Assembly: GCA_947044365.1 (NCBI GenBank)
Contig: OX345639.1
Coordinates: 9,224,718-9,288,717 of the forward strand
Length of the DNA: 64,000 bases
Source: Petrosia ficiformis
Lineage: Eukaryota; Porifera; Demospongiae; Haplosclerida; Petrosiidae
Reading direction: 5' to 3'
Position 1 is the stretch's first letter; each line of letters begins with the position of its first letter. Made by a program: the position numbers and the translations under genes. Below the pieces are notes generated by a model, which was given only the letters and a program-made list of their open reading frames with translations, made no database searches and had not been told where the DNA came from. Shown piece after piece: positions 1 to 13,605 of the stretch.

Positions 1-275
1 TCTTAATTACTATAATTACTATACTGATAATTATGATCTTAACTGATTTTGCAATTTTCTGGTATTGTGGTAATCATATACATGTGATTGTCATGTGCTT
101 CACATGTGCTTTGTGGTTGAATGATATTTTTAACTCACATGTACAGTATCATATTGTGGTCATTGTGGTAAGAATCATAGCTGTATCTGCTTTCAACAAT
201 GATTTATTGTAGTTTTAAGTAGTATTGCTAATTTTCACAGTTGTCTTGATAATCAAGATGGCCCATCTCTATTAC

Positions 276-508
276 TAGTGTTGTTTTAGTTAACTATAAC
301 TATAACTAAAACCCCTTTTAGTAAGACATTTTGCCTTTTAGTTAACTAAACTATAACTAAATTACAGGTCTACGGCAGTAACTATAACTAACTAAAATGA
401 AAATCGACCAATGATGGGCACTTTTAAGTTAGTTAACTGAAACTAAAACCCTTTTAGTAAGCCTAAAACAGTAATTAACTATAACTGAAAGTGTTTACCT
501 TGGATGAT
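276..508 (+). mobile_element. MITE-A copy, 3' part worn
   Basis: Starts with the family terminal repeat TAGTGTTGTTTTAGTTAAC. Inside are several TAACTATAACTAAA units, the CCTTTTAGTAAG motif twice, and AATGATGGGCACTTTTA. The right end lacks the expected ACTAAAACAACACTA. No ORF. Confidence 0.75.
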
Positions 509-867
509 TCTGCCATGCATAGACACTTGATTGAGTACACAAATATTTTTAATATTAATAATTACATAAAATGTAACATTTTTTGATGTATTCTTTATGT
601 CTTAGTAACTTGTTACAAAACATATTTCATGCTTTTATGTGTATTTCACAAGGGAACATGACAATAAGAAAAACATGTAATTGTGCTTGTAAAAGCAACC
701 ACAGAACATGTTTTTTGTCTAAAATGAGACAGAGAGTGTAAAAATTGTGTTAAATTACACAAGTTATATGTACATGGTATCATTGATTCTCATGTACAGT
801 CTATGATACAGGGAATTTGTTATGAACAGTAGTTGTGGGATGTCATACTGTTATCTTACATACTTGG

Positions 868-914
<47 letters not shown>

Positions 915-1679
915 TATTCATTCATTTTATCCTACAGGACTTTCAAGGTGTACTACACATTTTAAACAGCACTAATTCAGGTTAGTTGGCAGTTTAATAG
1001 TCTCACAAATATTACTCTATTAGTGAACTCTTCTCGTCAAAAGAAAGGTTACTGTGTATATCAGATGACATTTGATTTTACTACAGATGATATAAGGGCT
1101 GCATGGACAATTATTCAATTATATTACTATATTACAATTATTTATGTCACAGTTAATCATATCGCTACCTTATTTAGAATATCACAATATTATAAATAAA
1201 ATATTATTATCATTTTACTAATAATTATAACACGCATAATATAAAAATACTATCAAGGCTGTCTGTAGGAGCAGAAACCATGGCAACCATTCAGTTTGTA
1301 CTTACATGTGTGTATTTCGAGTAACTATTACCTCACATTAACAATAGTATGTAACAACCACATTATTTATTTAATGTAATATTCCGGTAAATATCAATAT
1401 CAGCCAACTCTAGATAATGTAACACATTCCTTTGTATCATTGTATCCCTTCTGGCCAATTGGGTTCAAAGAATAAGTTATTTATTTCAATTAGTTACTTG
1501 GCTATCATTCATTATGTTTGTTTTATGTTTTGACCTATTATAATTATAATAATTTATTGTCGTAATTATTATTCATTACGTTTTGTTTATGCTGCAATAA
1601 TTATACATAAATTTATTTGATATTGCAAGTGAAAATACTATTACTATTTTACTAATAATTGTAACCCTATTTGGGAATG
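509..1679. other. AT-rich intergenic DNA
   Basis: Apart from a perfect (CA)n microsatellite at about 871-912, I see no gene, RNA or repeat family here. Confidence 0.5.
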
Positions 1680-1868
1680 CAATGGAATCCTATTCCGGAC
1701 ACCCTTGGGACAAATATAAGTGTCCTGATTACAGGGATGTCTTCATTTCAGGGGTTAATTTATATTATAAACTATAGTTTGCGACAGTTTTAACTGTCCT
1801 TAATACAGGGGTGTCCTCATTTCGGGCTGTCCTCATTTCAGGGTGACCTGAAAAGACAGGTGTCACTG
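1680..1868 (-). mobile_element. MITE-C divergent copy
   Basis: Shares with the 56041-56190 element the phrases TTCCGGACACCCTTGGGACA, CCCTGTATTAAGGACA (as complement) and repeated GTGTCCTCATTTC. Ends in TGTCACTG followed by TA. It is longer and more worn than the 56041 copy. Confidence 0.6.
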
Positions 1869-2456
1869 TACCACACTTGTGATGCATATTGATCTTGAAC
1901 AAATGCTTGCCTTCAACCACTTGCCATTTGGCCATTTTGATTAGCAAGCCAATGAGATGTTGTGTCCAGGAAGACCAGTTAATGTTCCTCCTAGATACCA
2001 AATCTAGTTTACTTCCTGTAGATAATGGCCAAATAGCAAGTGTTGGAAGGTAAGCAAAATTACAATGTGCCACAAGTGTGGGTTTCTCGAATTGAGTCAT
2101 GAAAGTACTACATAAAGTAGTTTTCATGCATGCACTTTTGACGAAAACCGCTTGAAGAGAATCAATACAAACTGATTTTTTATTTTAATTTATGTACTTA
2201 CATGATGCATAATCATGTGATAAATAAACATTTCCCAATGTTATGCATTATATCTTGCTATGTGTTAGTAGCTGTTGCATATCATATCCCATTACTTGTA
2301 AATGAGTATCAACAACAACAAAAAAACAATATAATTCATCTTGTGTCGATGTCATATATGTTTGACAAGGTGTTTAAGTGTTTATTCAATAATCCGTAGC
2401 CTATAATTGTATGTTAGAAGAGACACTACAAATACTTATTCTGTTTTGTGTATAAA

Positions 2457-2670
2457 GTCTGTTCAGATTCATGATGACCTTGTGGCAACTTTATATATAG
2501 TATTGTATATAGTTTAATGTCATAAGGTTAATACATGATTATACTGTAACTCAAAAATGAAGTAATGGATTGAAATTTGGCATACATAAAAACAGAATGG
2601 GAAGGATAATTATATGAAAATGGTGCAGGAAAAAAGAATGTTGGTCCTTCCAAGTAACTGTATGTGTTTA
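2457..2670 (+). mobile_element. MITE-B copy, partial
   Basis: Contains the family core AGTTTAATGTCATAAGGTTA, ATGATTATACTGTAACTCAA, GGATTGAAATTTGGCATACA and GGAAGGATAATTATATGAAA in that order. The right side runs into an (ATGT)n tract. Confidence 0.75.
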
Positions 2671-2674
2671 TCTA

Positions 2675-3355
2675 CATGTATGTATGTATGTATGTATGTA
2701 TGTATGTATGTATGTATGTATGTACATGTGTGTATGTATGTATGTATGTATGTATGTATGTATGTATGTATGTATGTATGTACATGTGTGTATGTATGTA
2801 TGTATGTATGTATGTATGTATGTATGTATGTATGTATGTATGTATGTATGACAGATGTATGACATGGGTATATATAACAAGTTGTGTTTTTCCCTACTTA
2901 GCTCCACATGTCCAGACATGTACAGTGTTAGCATAATTTCTAAGAATGGTTACATAAACTATTATTTTTCCAATTCTCTGAAAGCCTGGACAAAGTAAAA
3001 TTCCTGGAAATGTTTACATTAACTATATGGTATGAATATAAAATACTTTTCATTTGGTTACATTTCTAAGAATTGTGTTATAGCGAATACATTTTATCTA
3101 CCAGGGGGCTATCTGTGGATCGTCTCTCTGTCTGTTTGTCTTGTTTGTTTGTACGTATGTATGTAAATAAGGATGTATGTATGTATGTATGTATGTATGT
3201 ATGTATGTATGTATGTATGTATGTATGTATGTATGTATGCATGTATGTATGTATGTATGTATGTATGTTTGTATGTATGTATGTATAATTATATGTATAT
3301 ATGTATGTATGTATGTGTATATGTATGTTGTAATTATGTATGTATGTACAATGTA

Positions 3356-3395
<40 letters not shown>

Positions 3396-3570
3396 TGTGT
3401 GTGTGTGTATGTGTATGTATGTATGTATGTGTGTATGTATATATGTATGTATGTATGTATGTATGTGTATGTATGTATATATGTATGTATATATGTATGT
3501 ATATATGTATGTATGTACATATGTACGTATGTATTATGTATATACACATGTATGTATGTATATAACATGT
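2675..3570. repeat. (ATGT)n and (GT)n microsatellite block
   Basis: Two main tracts, 2675-2850 and about 3150-3560, of ATGT/TATG tetranucleotides with GT runs near 3361-3410. All frames are open and read YVCM or HTYI, which is why long spurious ORFs arise. Confidence 0.95.
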
Positions 3571-3965
3571 ATAATACATGTTAATATAATGTACAGGTGT
3601 ATATATGTACATTATATTTACTATACTATTATCATAATTTCTCATGGTCATTTTCGCATTTACAAAAAATTCTTGTGGTTATTAATTTAATAACTATAGC
3701 TATGATTAGCACTGGTAGTTTATAAACCCACACACTCATACAAACTAACCATAAAAATATAATTCACACTTTTGAAAATTGAAATAGAGATAAATTGTTT
3801 TATAATGGTGGTATCATATTTAGATCCCACATGTTTTGTTTTTATTCAAATTTAATTGTTTTATGCCTCTTAAATTTTATTCTATTGTGTTACTAATTTT
3901 CTGCCTTTTAACAATGAAATTACTTATAACAATGGGTGATATAAACATTGTAGATATCCTTTTAC

Positions 3966-4180
3966 ATGTGGTGTGTGTACATGTACATGTATATGTATAT
4001 GTGTGATCATGTATGTATGTGTGTACATGTATGTGTATATGTGTGTACATGTATGCATGTACATGTATATTTGTGTACATGTATGTATGTGTACATGTAT
4101 GTATGTGTACATGTATGTGTGTACATGTATGTATGTGTGCATGTGTATGTATATGTACATGTATGTATATGTACATAGTC
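3966..4180. repeat. ACATGTAC/ATGT microsatellite
   Basis: Degenerate alternation of GTGTAC, ATGTATGT and ACATGTAC. It abuts a MITE-A at 4181. Confidence 0.9.
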
Positions 4181-4458
4181 TAGTATTGTTTTAATTATAA
4201 CTAAAACCCCTTTTAGTAAGGCATTTTGACCTTTAGTTAACTATAACTATAACTAAATTACAAGTCTACTGTAATAACTATAACTAACTAAAATGAAAAA
4301 TTACCAATAATGGACACTTGGTGGAGCTAACTAAAACTAAAACCCTTTTAGTAAGCCCAATATTATTTTAGTTAATTAAACTATAACTAGTTTGAGAAAC
4401 CAGGCATACTATAACTATAACTAAAAGTGGTCGCTATAGTCATACTAAAACAACACTA
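4181..4458 (+). mobile_element. MITE-A, near complete (278 bp)
   Basis: Left end TAGTATTGTTTTAATTATAA, right end CATACTAAAACAACACTA, forming an imperfect terminal inverted repeat of about 15 bp. Internal TAACTATAACTAAA repeats and CCTTTTAGTAAG as in other copies. No clear target duplication. Flanked on both sides by ACATGTAC-type repeats. Confidence 0.85.
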
Positions 4459-5180
4459 GTCACTACATGTATATATGTGTATAATGATCATGTACATGTA
4501 CATATGTGTTATCATGTGTACATGTACATGTATATGATGTACATGTACATGTATGTGTGTATGGTACATGTATATGATGTACATGTACATATATGTGTGT
4601 ATGGTACATGTATGCGTGTATGGTACATGTATATGGTGTACATGTACATATACATGTATGTGTGTATGGTACATGTATATGGTATACATGTACATATATG
4701 TGTGTATGGTACATGTATATGTTGTACATGTACATATATGTGTGTATGGTACATGTATATGGTGTACATGTACATATATGTGTGTATGGTACATGTATAT
4801 GGTGTACATGTACATATATGTGTGTATGGTACATGTATATGATGTACATGTACATATATGTGTGTATGGTACATGTATGTGTGTATGGTACATGTATATG
4901 GTGTACATGTACATATACATATATGTGTGTATGGTACATGTATATGGTGTACATGTACATATATGTGTGTATGGTACATGTATATGTTGTACATGTACAT
5001 ATATGTGTGTATGGTACATGTATATGTTGTACATATACATGTATGCAAATGTATCATATATGTGTGTATGTTACATGTATATAGTGTACATGTAGATATA
5101 CATGTATGTGTGTATGGTACATGTACATGTACATGTGTGTACAATACATTTATGTCAGTGTGCATGTACATATATCAACT
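4459..5180. repeat. About 40-bp minisatellite of TGTGTATGGTACATGTATAT type
   Basis: Fourteen or more units, each containing TGTGTATGGTACATGTATAT followed by GGTGTACATGTACATA. The unit is rich in the palindromes GTAC and ACATGT. Open in several frames by composition only. Confidence 0.92.
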
Positions 5181-5482
5181 CATTAGGTATGATTAATCAT
5201 CATCATCATTCTTTTTTGATTTGCTAAGTAACGATTACTACTATTACAAGAAAATAACATTTCATGAATTGGGTAATACAATATATTTGTAACACACTAT
5301 ACATTCCAATGATATAGTGTATGTAGCCATGAAAAAAATCACTCATTGGAAAATAATAATTGATGTGACATGCTTCAATAAGGAAGTTGGAATCCATGAA
5401 CAGCAACTATTGCTTTGCTAATCTTGCCTCACTTTGAAAATAAATGCTAAATTCTGATTAAAAGAGGAAAGTGAAAAATGCT

Positions 5483-5556
5483 GGTAGTCACTGGGAATCA
5501 AACCCAGGGCCACTAACTTCAGCCACCAGTGCTCTCACCACTGAGCTATGACAACC
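5483..5556 (-). pseudogene. tRNA-like relic or SINE head
   Basis: On the minus strand: 74 nt with A-box-like TAGCTCAGTGGTGAGAGCAC, a perfect T-stem CTGGG/CCCAG around TTTGATT, and a 7-bp acceptor stem GGTTGTC/GACTACC with one mismatch. The anticodon stem has three G-T pairs, position 33 is G not T, and the B box has T for C. It is probably a decayed tRNA or the 5' part of a SINE; no terminator or CCA was seen. Confidence 0.55.
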
Positions 5557-6539
5557 AGAAACCATCAACACAACTATTGCTCCACTTAGCTTTCTTTCCA
5601 AAATGGCTGAGCTATGAACATGTAATGATAAGGCAGTTTGTTTGTGTACATATAACCATTCCCTACTATTAATAGAAACCTACCTGGCTTGAATATCTGT
5701 ATGATATAATGATGATGTAATGCCATGCATTGATACACGAGGAAATACCAATGATAAGCATTTGAAACTATTATTTTCTGAATCACTGATTTTCCTAAGT
5801 TCTTTCAACTGTCCAAATCATGTTTCTAAGTACATACATGTATATCTGTCAATTATTAGACATATTTAAATGAAATATATGATGTGTATTTCATACATAG
5901 ACCTATTGATTCATATTATTATTATGTTTTCAATATATAGCACTTGAATGATGAGAAATTATTTGAATTATTTGTAATGTTTATCTTTAACAAGATATAT
6001 GTATGGTGAAAAGGTATCCCTATGATTGCATTGTGGTGTTGAACATTCAGCAATCATGATGGCTTCCTCATGCCTGAATCACAACAGCCTATTATAGTTA
6101 TTATTTTGATTATCTACTCTCCTTACTTTTTAAAGGATCTTGTAGAACTTTAGGAATATATTTCAGATACAATATCTTTATATTAGTTACAGTTTCTACA
6201 TAAGCTATTATATATACATGTACATACATTAAACCACATGGAAAGCAGATGGCTTTACTCGCCATAAAAAAAACTTGCTATAAGAAACACAACTAAATTA
6301 GTTGTCTAAAAAGATCCATACACTCATTCGGAGTCACAAATCCTAAAATATACATGTCATGTAAACATATCAATTAATTTTGATTCTTGGAGTGCTAATT
6401 ATTAGAACAGACTGTAATTTGGTATTATAGAGTTACGTACGTAATGTACTGACCTCTAAATTTTATGTGTGTATTAAAGCTACCATGATTTCATGATACT
6501 TCATGTCATGCTGTCACATGTAATGTATATACTTTAACA
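5557..6539. other. AT-rich intergenic DNA, nothing recognised
   Basis: Short spurious ORFs only; no splice-bounded coding segment or repeat family noticed. Confidence 0.4.
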
Positions 6540-6735
6540 CTGAGGTCATTCACATTCACCATGACCTCAGATTTTAGTTTAGACTGGAATGAGCAACAAT
6601 TTTTTATCTGTATCATTTTCATATAATTATCCTTCCCGTTTTTTTTGTGTATGTCAAATTTCAATCCATTGCTTCATTATTGAGTTACAGTATTATCCTT
6701 ATGACATTAAACTATACACTATATTACATCCTAAT
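6540..6735 (-). mobile_element. MITE-B copy, reverse
   Basis: Reads GAGGTCATTCACATTCACCA, TATAATTATCCTTCCCGTTT, TGTGTATGTCAAATTTCAAT and GACATTAAACTATACACTAT, the reverse order of the plus copies. Confidence 0.75.
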
Positions 6736-7188
6736 TTTAGGAGATTGTGAAAGTAAATATCTCAAAGGATTAAGTGATTAGACAGCTGTGCTATATAAAA
6801 AGGGATATAAATTTTGTAGCAGACATTGGGCTGTTTTGCTAATATAAATATATGACATACATGGAAATATAAAGAATTAGATGAAAGAAAAGTAGTAAAA
6901 ATTCCATTAATTATATATTAATATCGTGGAGCCATTGGTTAATGGGACAGAGTTGTAACATTGTAAACAACGTCAAATGTCTCAACCACACATAGGTAAA
7001 AAATGGAATTACATTTTGTGGCGGGGACTGGTGGTTTTGAAAATACAAGCAGCTTTTTTTATGGTTTTTATTTATACGGTTAACTATATACTATCTATGT
7101 GTATAATTTGATATCAATCCCTCCTTCATTGCCTCACCCAAATTAGAACTACCAGAATAGCAAGTGCATTAATGACATGATAATTATG

Positions 7189-7376
7189 ATGTTGTTTTAG
7201 TTAAGTACATGTATAACTAAACCCATTCCTGTATGGCGTGATGAGTGGTTAAGTCTACTGCAGGAAATTTCAACATTAAACTGAAAACCTTAGTTAATAT
7301 AATAATAGTTTTGTAAACATAATGTACTGTAACTATAACTAAAAGTGGTCGTTATTGTCATACTAAATAAAACAAC
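7189..7376 (+). mobile_element. MITE-A, internally deleted
   Basis: Left end TGTTGTTTTAGTTAAGTACA, right end AAAAGTGGTCGTTATTGTCA then TACTAAATAAAACAAC. About 90 bp shorter than full copies; the middle is missing. Confidence 0.7.
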
Positions 7377-7384
7377 TTTATACA

Positions 7385-7654
7385 TTACACATACACATGT
7401 ACATACTTCATTGAACATAGTGAACATCCATATGTAAATATATTATATAAAGTATACATACATGTACACTTACATACATGTACATGTATACATACATGAT
7501 GTACATGTATGTATACATGTACACTTACATACATACATACATTGTACATTTATACAAACACACAAACACACACACACACGCACACACACACACACAACAC
7601 ACACACAATACATACATACATACATACATACCTATATAATTATAAGTTATTATA

Positions 7655-7731
<77 letters not shown>

Positions 7732-7850
7732 ATGTATACATACATACATACATACATACATACATACATACATACATACATACATACATACATACATACA
7801 TACATACATACGTACGTACATACATACATACATACATACATATAATATAA
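7385..7850. repeat. Compound (CA)n-(ATAC)n-(GT)n-(ATAC)n microsatellite
   Basis: A CA tract (about 7560-7605) and a longer GT tract (about 7655-7730) face each other, with ATAC repeats on the outside, so the block could fold on itself. No gene. Confidence 0.93.
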
Positions 7851-8164
7851 TATGCATACAATGAGTATCTTTGTAATCTATTTCTAATTATGTTGTCATA
7901 GCACCAACCAAATATAGCAAAATGATCTATTGGAGTTTAGTTCCAATATTATCTAACAACCTTATATGTATTAGTCCGTCATGTGATAGGTACATATATA
8001 CTCACTGTATGTATCAATTGACCTTTAGTTACCAGTTAGCCAATTAATATTATTATTCATATTTCATGAAATGTGAAATACACTGTAAATATAATAATAT
8101 TATGATTACACATATGAAGATTTTCATGAGTATATACTCTTCATAGGAAATGATAGTTTGGCAG

Positions 8165-8870
8165 AAATCTGTTCATATTCACAATGACCTCAAAATTATG
8201 ATGATACAGTATATAGTTTAATGTCATAAGGTTAATACATGATTATATTGTAACTCAATAACTTATATGTACTATAGTACAATTGATTATACTAACCCCA
8301 CTATGTGTACTATAGTATATGGTTTAATGTCATAAGGTTGATACATGATTATACTGTAACTCAATAACTTATATGTACTATAGTATACAGGGCTGCATTT
8401 AGGGGGACAAGGGGTGCATGAGGGCATTTGTATTTTCAACATAAGTTATTATTTTGCAACTTCAGTGCATAAAATTGAACAATCAAAGGTATAGGCATAG
8501 CTAATTGAGTTAGTTTTCTTTAAAGTCAAACAGGTATTCTTTGGGATTTACGATTCCATGTATCTACGATTTCTTCAAGATCATTTGTCTGAAAATACAC
8601 CAGAAGAGATCTCAGGGTCTAAAATTAACATTTTATTGTGGGAGCATGCCCCCCAGACCCCCTAGTTGAACATGTGCTCACATACATGGATGGGGTCTTT
8701 CTCCCCCTTTATTTGCAGCACTGGTATATAGTTTAATGTCATAGTGTTAATATGTGATTATACTGTATCTTAATAATGAAGTATTGGATAGAATGAGAAG
8801 GATAATTATAATATGAAAATGGTATTGGTAAAATATTGAGGTCATAATGATCTTTAGTTAATGGACTTTT
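8165..8870 (+). mobile_element. MITE-B pieces with a local duplication
   Basis: Fragments at about 8165-8270, 8315-8400 and 8715-8870 each carry TAATGTCATAAGGTTAATAC or a close variant. The first two are near-identical and separated by TATGTACTATAGTA units, so part of the element was duplicated in place. Confidence 0.6.
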
Positions 8871-9182
8871 ATCGGACACACTGTATATACATTTAATATA
8901 AACTGATATAATAATAATAATAATACATCCTGTGTTGCACCATCATTTTGTAACTAAAATTTAATTATTCACGTTACAAATGTACATAAATAGGAAATGT
9001 GTACTTCCTATTTTACTATCATTATCATAATTATAATAATATTTTACATTCCTGTGGTGGCTTAACAAAACAGAACAAAATGCTTTAGCCCACTTACAAA
9101 GGAAGTTAGTTGCATTTATGTATAATGTATGCTATGTTAAGAGGATCAGAAATACGCCTACAATACCTGATTTACAAGTTAT

Positions 9183-9430
9183 TAAAGGTCATTCGTGTTC
9201 ACCATGGACTCAGAAAAATGTTTTCATAACCCTTAGTTTGAAATGACCAACAATCTTTTTACCTGCACCATTTTCATTCCTTCCCGTTCTTTTTTGTGTA
9301 TGTCAAATTTCAATCCATTACTTTGTTATTAAGTTATATAGTATAATCATGTATTAACCTTATGACATTAAGCTATACACTATATTACATATAAAGTCAT
9401 CACACCAAAATTTTGAAGTAATCATGAATG
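9183..9430 (-). mobile_element. MITE-B copy, reverse, near full length
   Basis: Starts AAAGGTCATTCGTGTTCACC and ends near TTTTGAAGTAATCATGAATG, with all internal blocks in order. The outer parts form an imperfect inverted repeat (GTTCACCATGACCTC against ATGATGACTTC in other copies). Confidence 0.75.
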
Positions 9431-9667
9431 TGATTGTGATATCAAATTCAATTGCTTCTTAAGCTACTGTTTAGTGCTACAAGAGAGCACTGGACTACCT
9501 CCTATTTCAATCTTGAAGGTGAATATTATACTCTAACACAAAGCTTACTAACAGAGTGTTTTGTTAGTTACAGTTGTTTCGTGTTTTGTTATCCTGAGGA
9601 AGTTAAATATTTAAGTTAAGTAAACATGGAACCTTAATTCATCAATTGATCAGTAACTTTAATATAA

Positions 9668-10184
9668 TGTGTGTATGTATGTATGTATACTATGTATGTA
9701 TGTATGTATGTATGTATGCTATGTATGTATGTATGTATGTATGTATGTATGTATGTATGTATGTATGTATGTATGTATGTATGTATGTATGCTATGTATG
9801 TATGTATGTATGTATGTATGTATGTATGTATGTATACTATGTATGTATGTATGTAATGTATGTATGTATACTATGTATGTATGTATGTATGTATGTATGC
9901 TATGTATGTATGTATGTATGTATGTATGTATGCTATGTATGTATGTATGTATGTATGTATGTATACTATGTATGTATGTATGTATGTATGTTGTATGTAT
10001 GTATGTATGTATGTATGTATGTATGTATGTATGTATGTATGTATGTATGTATATATGTATGTATGTATATATGCTATGTATGTATGTATGTATGTATGTA
10101 TGCTATGTATGTATGTATGTATGCTATGTATGTATGTATGTATGTATGTATGTATGTATGTATGTATGTATGTATATATGTATG

Positions 10185-10216
<32 letters not shown>

Positions 10217-10281
10217 CTATGTATGTATGTATGTATGTATGTATGTATGTATGTATGTATGTATGTATGTATATATGTATG

Positions 10282-10315
<34 letters not shown>

Positions 10316-10440
10316 TGTATATATGTATGTATGTATGTATGTATATATGTATGTATATATGCACGGTATCTATATATATGTATGTATGTATGTATACATG
10401 TACATGTGTATGTATATATGCAGTATGTACATGCATATAC
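9668..10440. repeat. (ATGT)n microsatellite, about 770 bp, with CTATG interruptions
   Basis: Almost pure ATGT repeat broken at intervals by GCTATG or ACTATG and later by TATATATG. Encodes only YVCM-type spurious frames. Confidence 0.95.
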
Positions 10441-10623
10441 GTATGCATGCAGTTGCTCATTACTTGGTTGCTAAGTGCACTATAGGCGAGAGCAACAATC
10501 AAGGTAGTGGTATTTCTGAAGAATGAAGAGGATTGTAATTAGTCTATTGTTCCCACTATAAGAACATGCATGACCAAAATATTAACAGTCCAAGAATGAT
10601 CGGTTACTTCATCTCCTGTTCAT

Positions 10624-10680
10624 TGTCTTACTACTTACAATATATAGTACATTGTACTATATATTGTAAGTAGTGAGACA
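10624..10680. repeat. Near-perfect 57-bp palindrome
   Basis: Two 28-base arms around a single T, one mismatch. Left arm begins TGTCTTACTACTTACAATAT; the right arm ends TTGTAAGTAGTGAGACA. Confidence 0.95.
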
Positions 10681-11189
10681 TCAAGATTACTTCTTGATAA
10701 AATTAATAAATTAAATCAACTCATAGGAGGAATGAAATTATCAATTCAAATAGTTGCCTACATAATTCTATCTTAAAATAGATTATTATCGGGTCTTTAG
10801 TCTCTTGAGATATTTTAATGGATACATTTGGACTTTTAGGAATTCAATATTAACCTCATATACTGATAACAACACTCCGTCATCCTGTTTACCTTCACAC
10901 TCTATTCAATACCGTTTTCCTTCTTATGTCTATAATATTAATTACTAAAAAGGAAGGAATTTAATGATTAAATCAATATTTTCACTCAATAGCATGTGAC
11001 TAGCATAGAGTAATTAAACATGAGAATAACATGTGACTCAAGTCTATTGTACTACATACACTATATTATTGTTGTAGATATGTTTAATACATGATTACTG
11101 ATCAGTGGTTTAAGAGTTTTCAGTCCAATGGTAGACCTAATATCAGAATGTTTGTAGTATGTTTATTGATTAGTGAACATGTGTAAATG
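10681..11189. other. AT-rich intergenic DNA, nothing recognised
   Basis: No ORF, splice-bounded segment or repeat family noticed. Confidence 0.4.
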
Positions 11190-11560
11190 ATAACTCACTA
11201 AACACCCTCTAGTCATCATGTCTATATTTATATAGCAACTCTCATTATATTTTATTGACCAGTGGATGGACATCTGTCTTTTGAAATTTACATCAAGACA
11301 GTGTAATAACAGTGTGATGATAACTCATTAACTCAACCTAAAACCCTCCAGTCATCATGTCTAGCTTCATTTTTGATAATACATACATTACACTATTGAC
11401 CAGTGAACATCTGTCTTTTAAACTCTATATCAAGACATTGTAATAACAGTGTGATGATAACTTGTTACCTGGACCTAAAACCCTCCAGTCATCATGTTTG
11501 TAATAGCTGTGTGATTATAACTGATTAAACTGTTCAGCCATCATGTCTAGTCTTGATGAT
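11190..11560. repeat. Degenerate tandem repeat of about 130-160 bp, 3 units
   Basis: Units share CCTCCAGTCATCATGTCTAG, ACATCTGTCTTTTAAAC or a variant, and AATAACAGTGTGATGATAAC. Confidence 0.75.
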
Positions 11561-11879
11561 TTTCAAATCTCATTTTGATATGATATTGTGGTTTCAACAT
11601 ACAAGTATAATAATAGTAATGTACATGATCATCTTACAGTTAATGATACTGTGTCTGCTAGTGTAAGGTATATTTAATTACATTGGTAGGAGGTTAACAC
11701 TATCTAGACTAATGCATTTTTGATAACCAGCTGTTAATAAAACAATAACATTTCCGATATAACAAAATAGACATGTTTTAGTCAAAATGATTATAATTTT
11801 ACCACATGAAAGCTAATGTTGTGTGTTTCTATTATAAATGTAAATACACATTTTACTGTAGTTTATAATGATCTTTTGT

Positions 11880-12830
11880 GACATGCAATATGTGTACATG
11901 TATGTGTACATGTATGTGTGTGTTACTGTGTATGCTATGTATATATGTGTGTTAATATGTGTGTTATTGATCTTTTGTGACATGCAATATGTGTACATGT
12001 ATGTGTGTGTTACTGTGTATGTTATGTATATATGTGTGTTAATATGTGTGTTATGTATATACGTGTGAATGTGTGTGTTACTGTGTGTGTGTTATGTATA
12101 TACGTGTGTATATGTGTGTTACTGTGTGTGTGTTATGTATATACGTGTGTATGTGTGTATATTATATATATATGTGTGTATATGTGTTAATATGTGTGTT
12201 ATGTATATACGTGTGTATATGTGTGTTACTGTGTGTGTGTTATGTATATACGTGTGTATGTGTGTATATTATGTATATATGTGTGTATATGTGTGTTATG
12301 TATATACGTGTGTATGTGTGTGTTACTGTGTATGTGTTTAGTATATATGTGTGTATATGTGTGTTAATATGTGTGTTATGTATATACATGTATATGTATG
12401 TGTGTTATGTATATATGTGTGTATATGTGTGTTAATATGTGTGTTATGTATATACATGTGTATGTGTGTGTGTTATGTATATACGTGTGTATGTGTGTAT
12501 ATTATGTATATATGTGTGTATATGTGTTAATATGTGTGTTATGTATATACGTGTGTATATGTGTGTTACTGTGTGTGTGTTATGTATATACGTGTGTATG
12601 TGTGTATATTATATATATATATGTGTGTATATGTGTTAATATGTGTGTTATGTATATACGTGTGTATATGTGTGTTACTGTGTGTGTGCTATGTATATAT
12701 GTGTGTATGTGTGTTGCATTTGTGTATATATTGTGTGTATTATGTTATGTGTGTGTGTATGTGTCTATATTCTATCATGTATTTGTGTATATGTACATGT
12801 ATGTGTGTATTATGATGTACTGTCATATAT
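11880..12830. repeat. TGTGTGTTATGTATATACGT minisatellite, about 950 bp
   Basis: Units of about 40-100 bp built from GTGTGTTACTGTGTGTG, TTATGTATATACGTGTGTAT and TGTGTTAATATGTGTG, with higher-order duplications. Open frames are compositional. Confidence 0.92.
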
Positions 12831-13079
12831 ATATATATGTCCGTTTTGTTTTTGTGTATTGTGGTATCACCAGACATGGAGGTCAAATACATGTACATTC
12901 TTTATTAACTTGTACATGTATTTCAAATACATTGTTGTCAAAGTATTTAGATTACAGTGACTGACTACGTCAACTTATAAACAACAGCTTAGTCCTTGGA
13001 CTAAAAACCCTATTAATGAATCTGTCCTAATCAGTTATAAACTTGAGTTGTCAATAAAGATCAGAAATGACAAATACCT

Positions 13080-13275
13080 TTGTGCATGTGTATGTTGTAC
13101 ATATGCATGTATGTGTATTGTATATGTGTATGTACAGTATGTATGTGTATGTATGTGCATTATATTATATATATGTATGTGTGTATATATATCATTATGT
13201 TGCATATGTGTGTGTGTACGTAAATGTAAATGATATGTATATATACACATGTATACATGTGTGTATCATGTATTT
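13080..13275. repeat. TATG/TGTA microsatellite
   Basis: Degenerate TATGTGTATGTA repeat; no coding signal beyond composition. Confidence 0.8.
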
Positions 13276-13371
13276 ATATCCCTACTTAATTACCTTTTAA
13301 TGTTTAATGAATGTATAATGACAAAAACATTAATTTTCTTCCTGACAGTTACTTAATTTCAACTAATTACT

Positions 13372-13605
13372 ACAACACGAACTAAACAGATGGACTAACA
13401 TAGTAAATACAGGTTGTACCTTTAATAATTACTACAACATGAGCTAAACAGATGGACTAACATTGTAAATACAGGTTGTACCTTTAATAACAACACGAGC
13501 TAAACAGATGGACTAACATTGTAAATACATAATATTCAGGTTGTACCTTTTACTAAAACATGAACTAAACAGATGGACTAACATTGTAAATATAACTGTA
13601 CCATT
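13372..13605. repeat. Tandem repeat of about 60 bp, 4 units
   Basis: Each unit carries ACTAAACAGATGGACTAACA and GTAAATACAGGTTGTACCTT; the last unit is worn. Confidence 0.88.

Noticed and set aside
1765..2127. Minus-strand 120-codon ORF
   Set aside because: Overlaps a MITE-C copy; no recognisable domain and no splice support.
5483..5556. Functional tRNA gene
   Set aside because: Missing T33, weak anticodon stem, altered B box and an acceptor mismatch; more likely a relic.
9646..10526. Long ORFs of YVCMYVCM type, also at 2614-3690, 4456-5171, 7462-7864, 42042-42492 and 47356-47924
   Set aside because: Tetranucleotide and dinucleotide repeats without stops are open in many frames on both strands; no domain or splice context.
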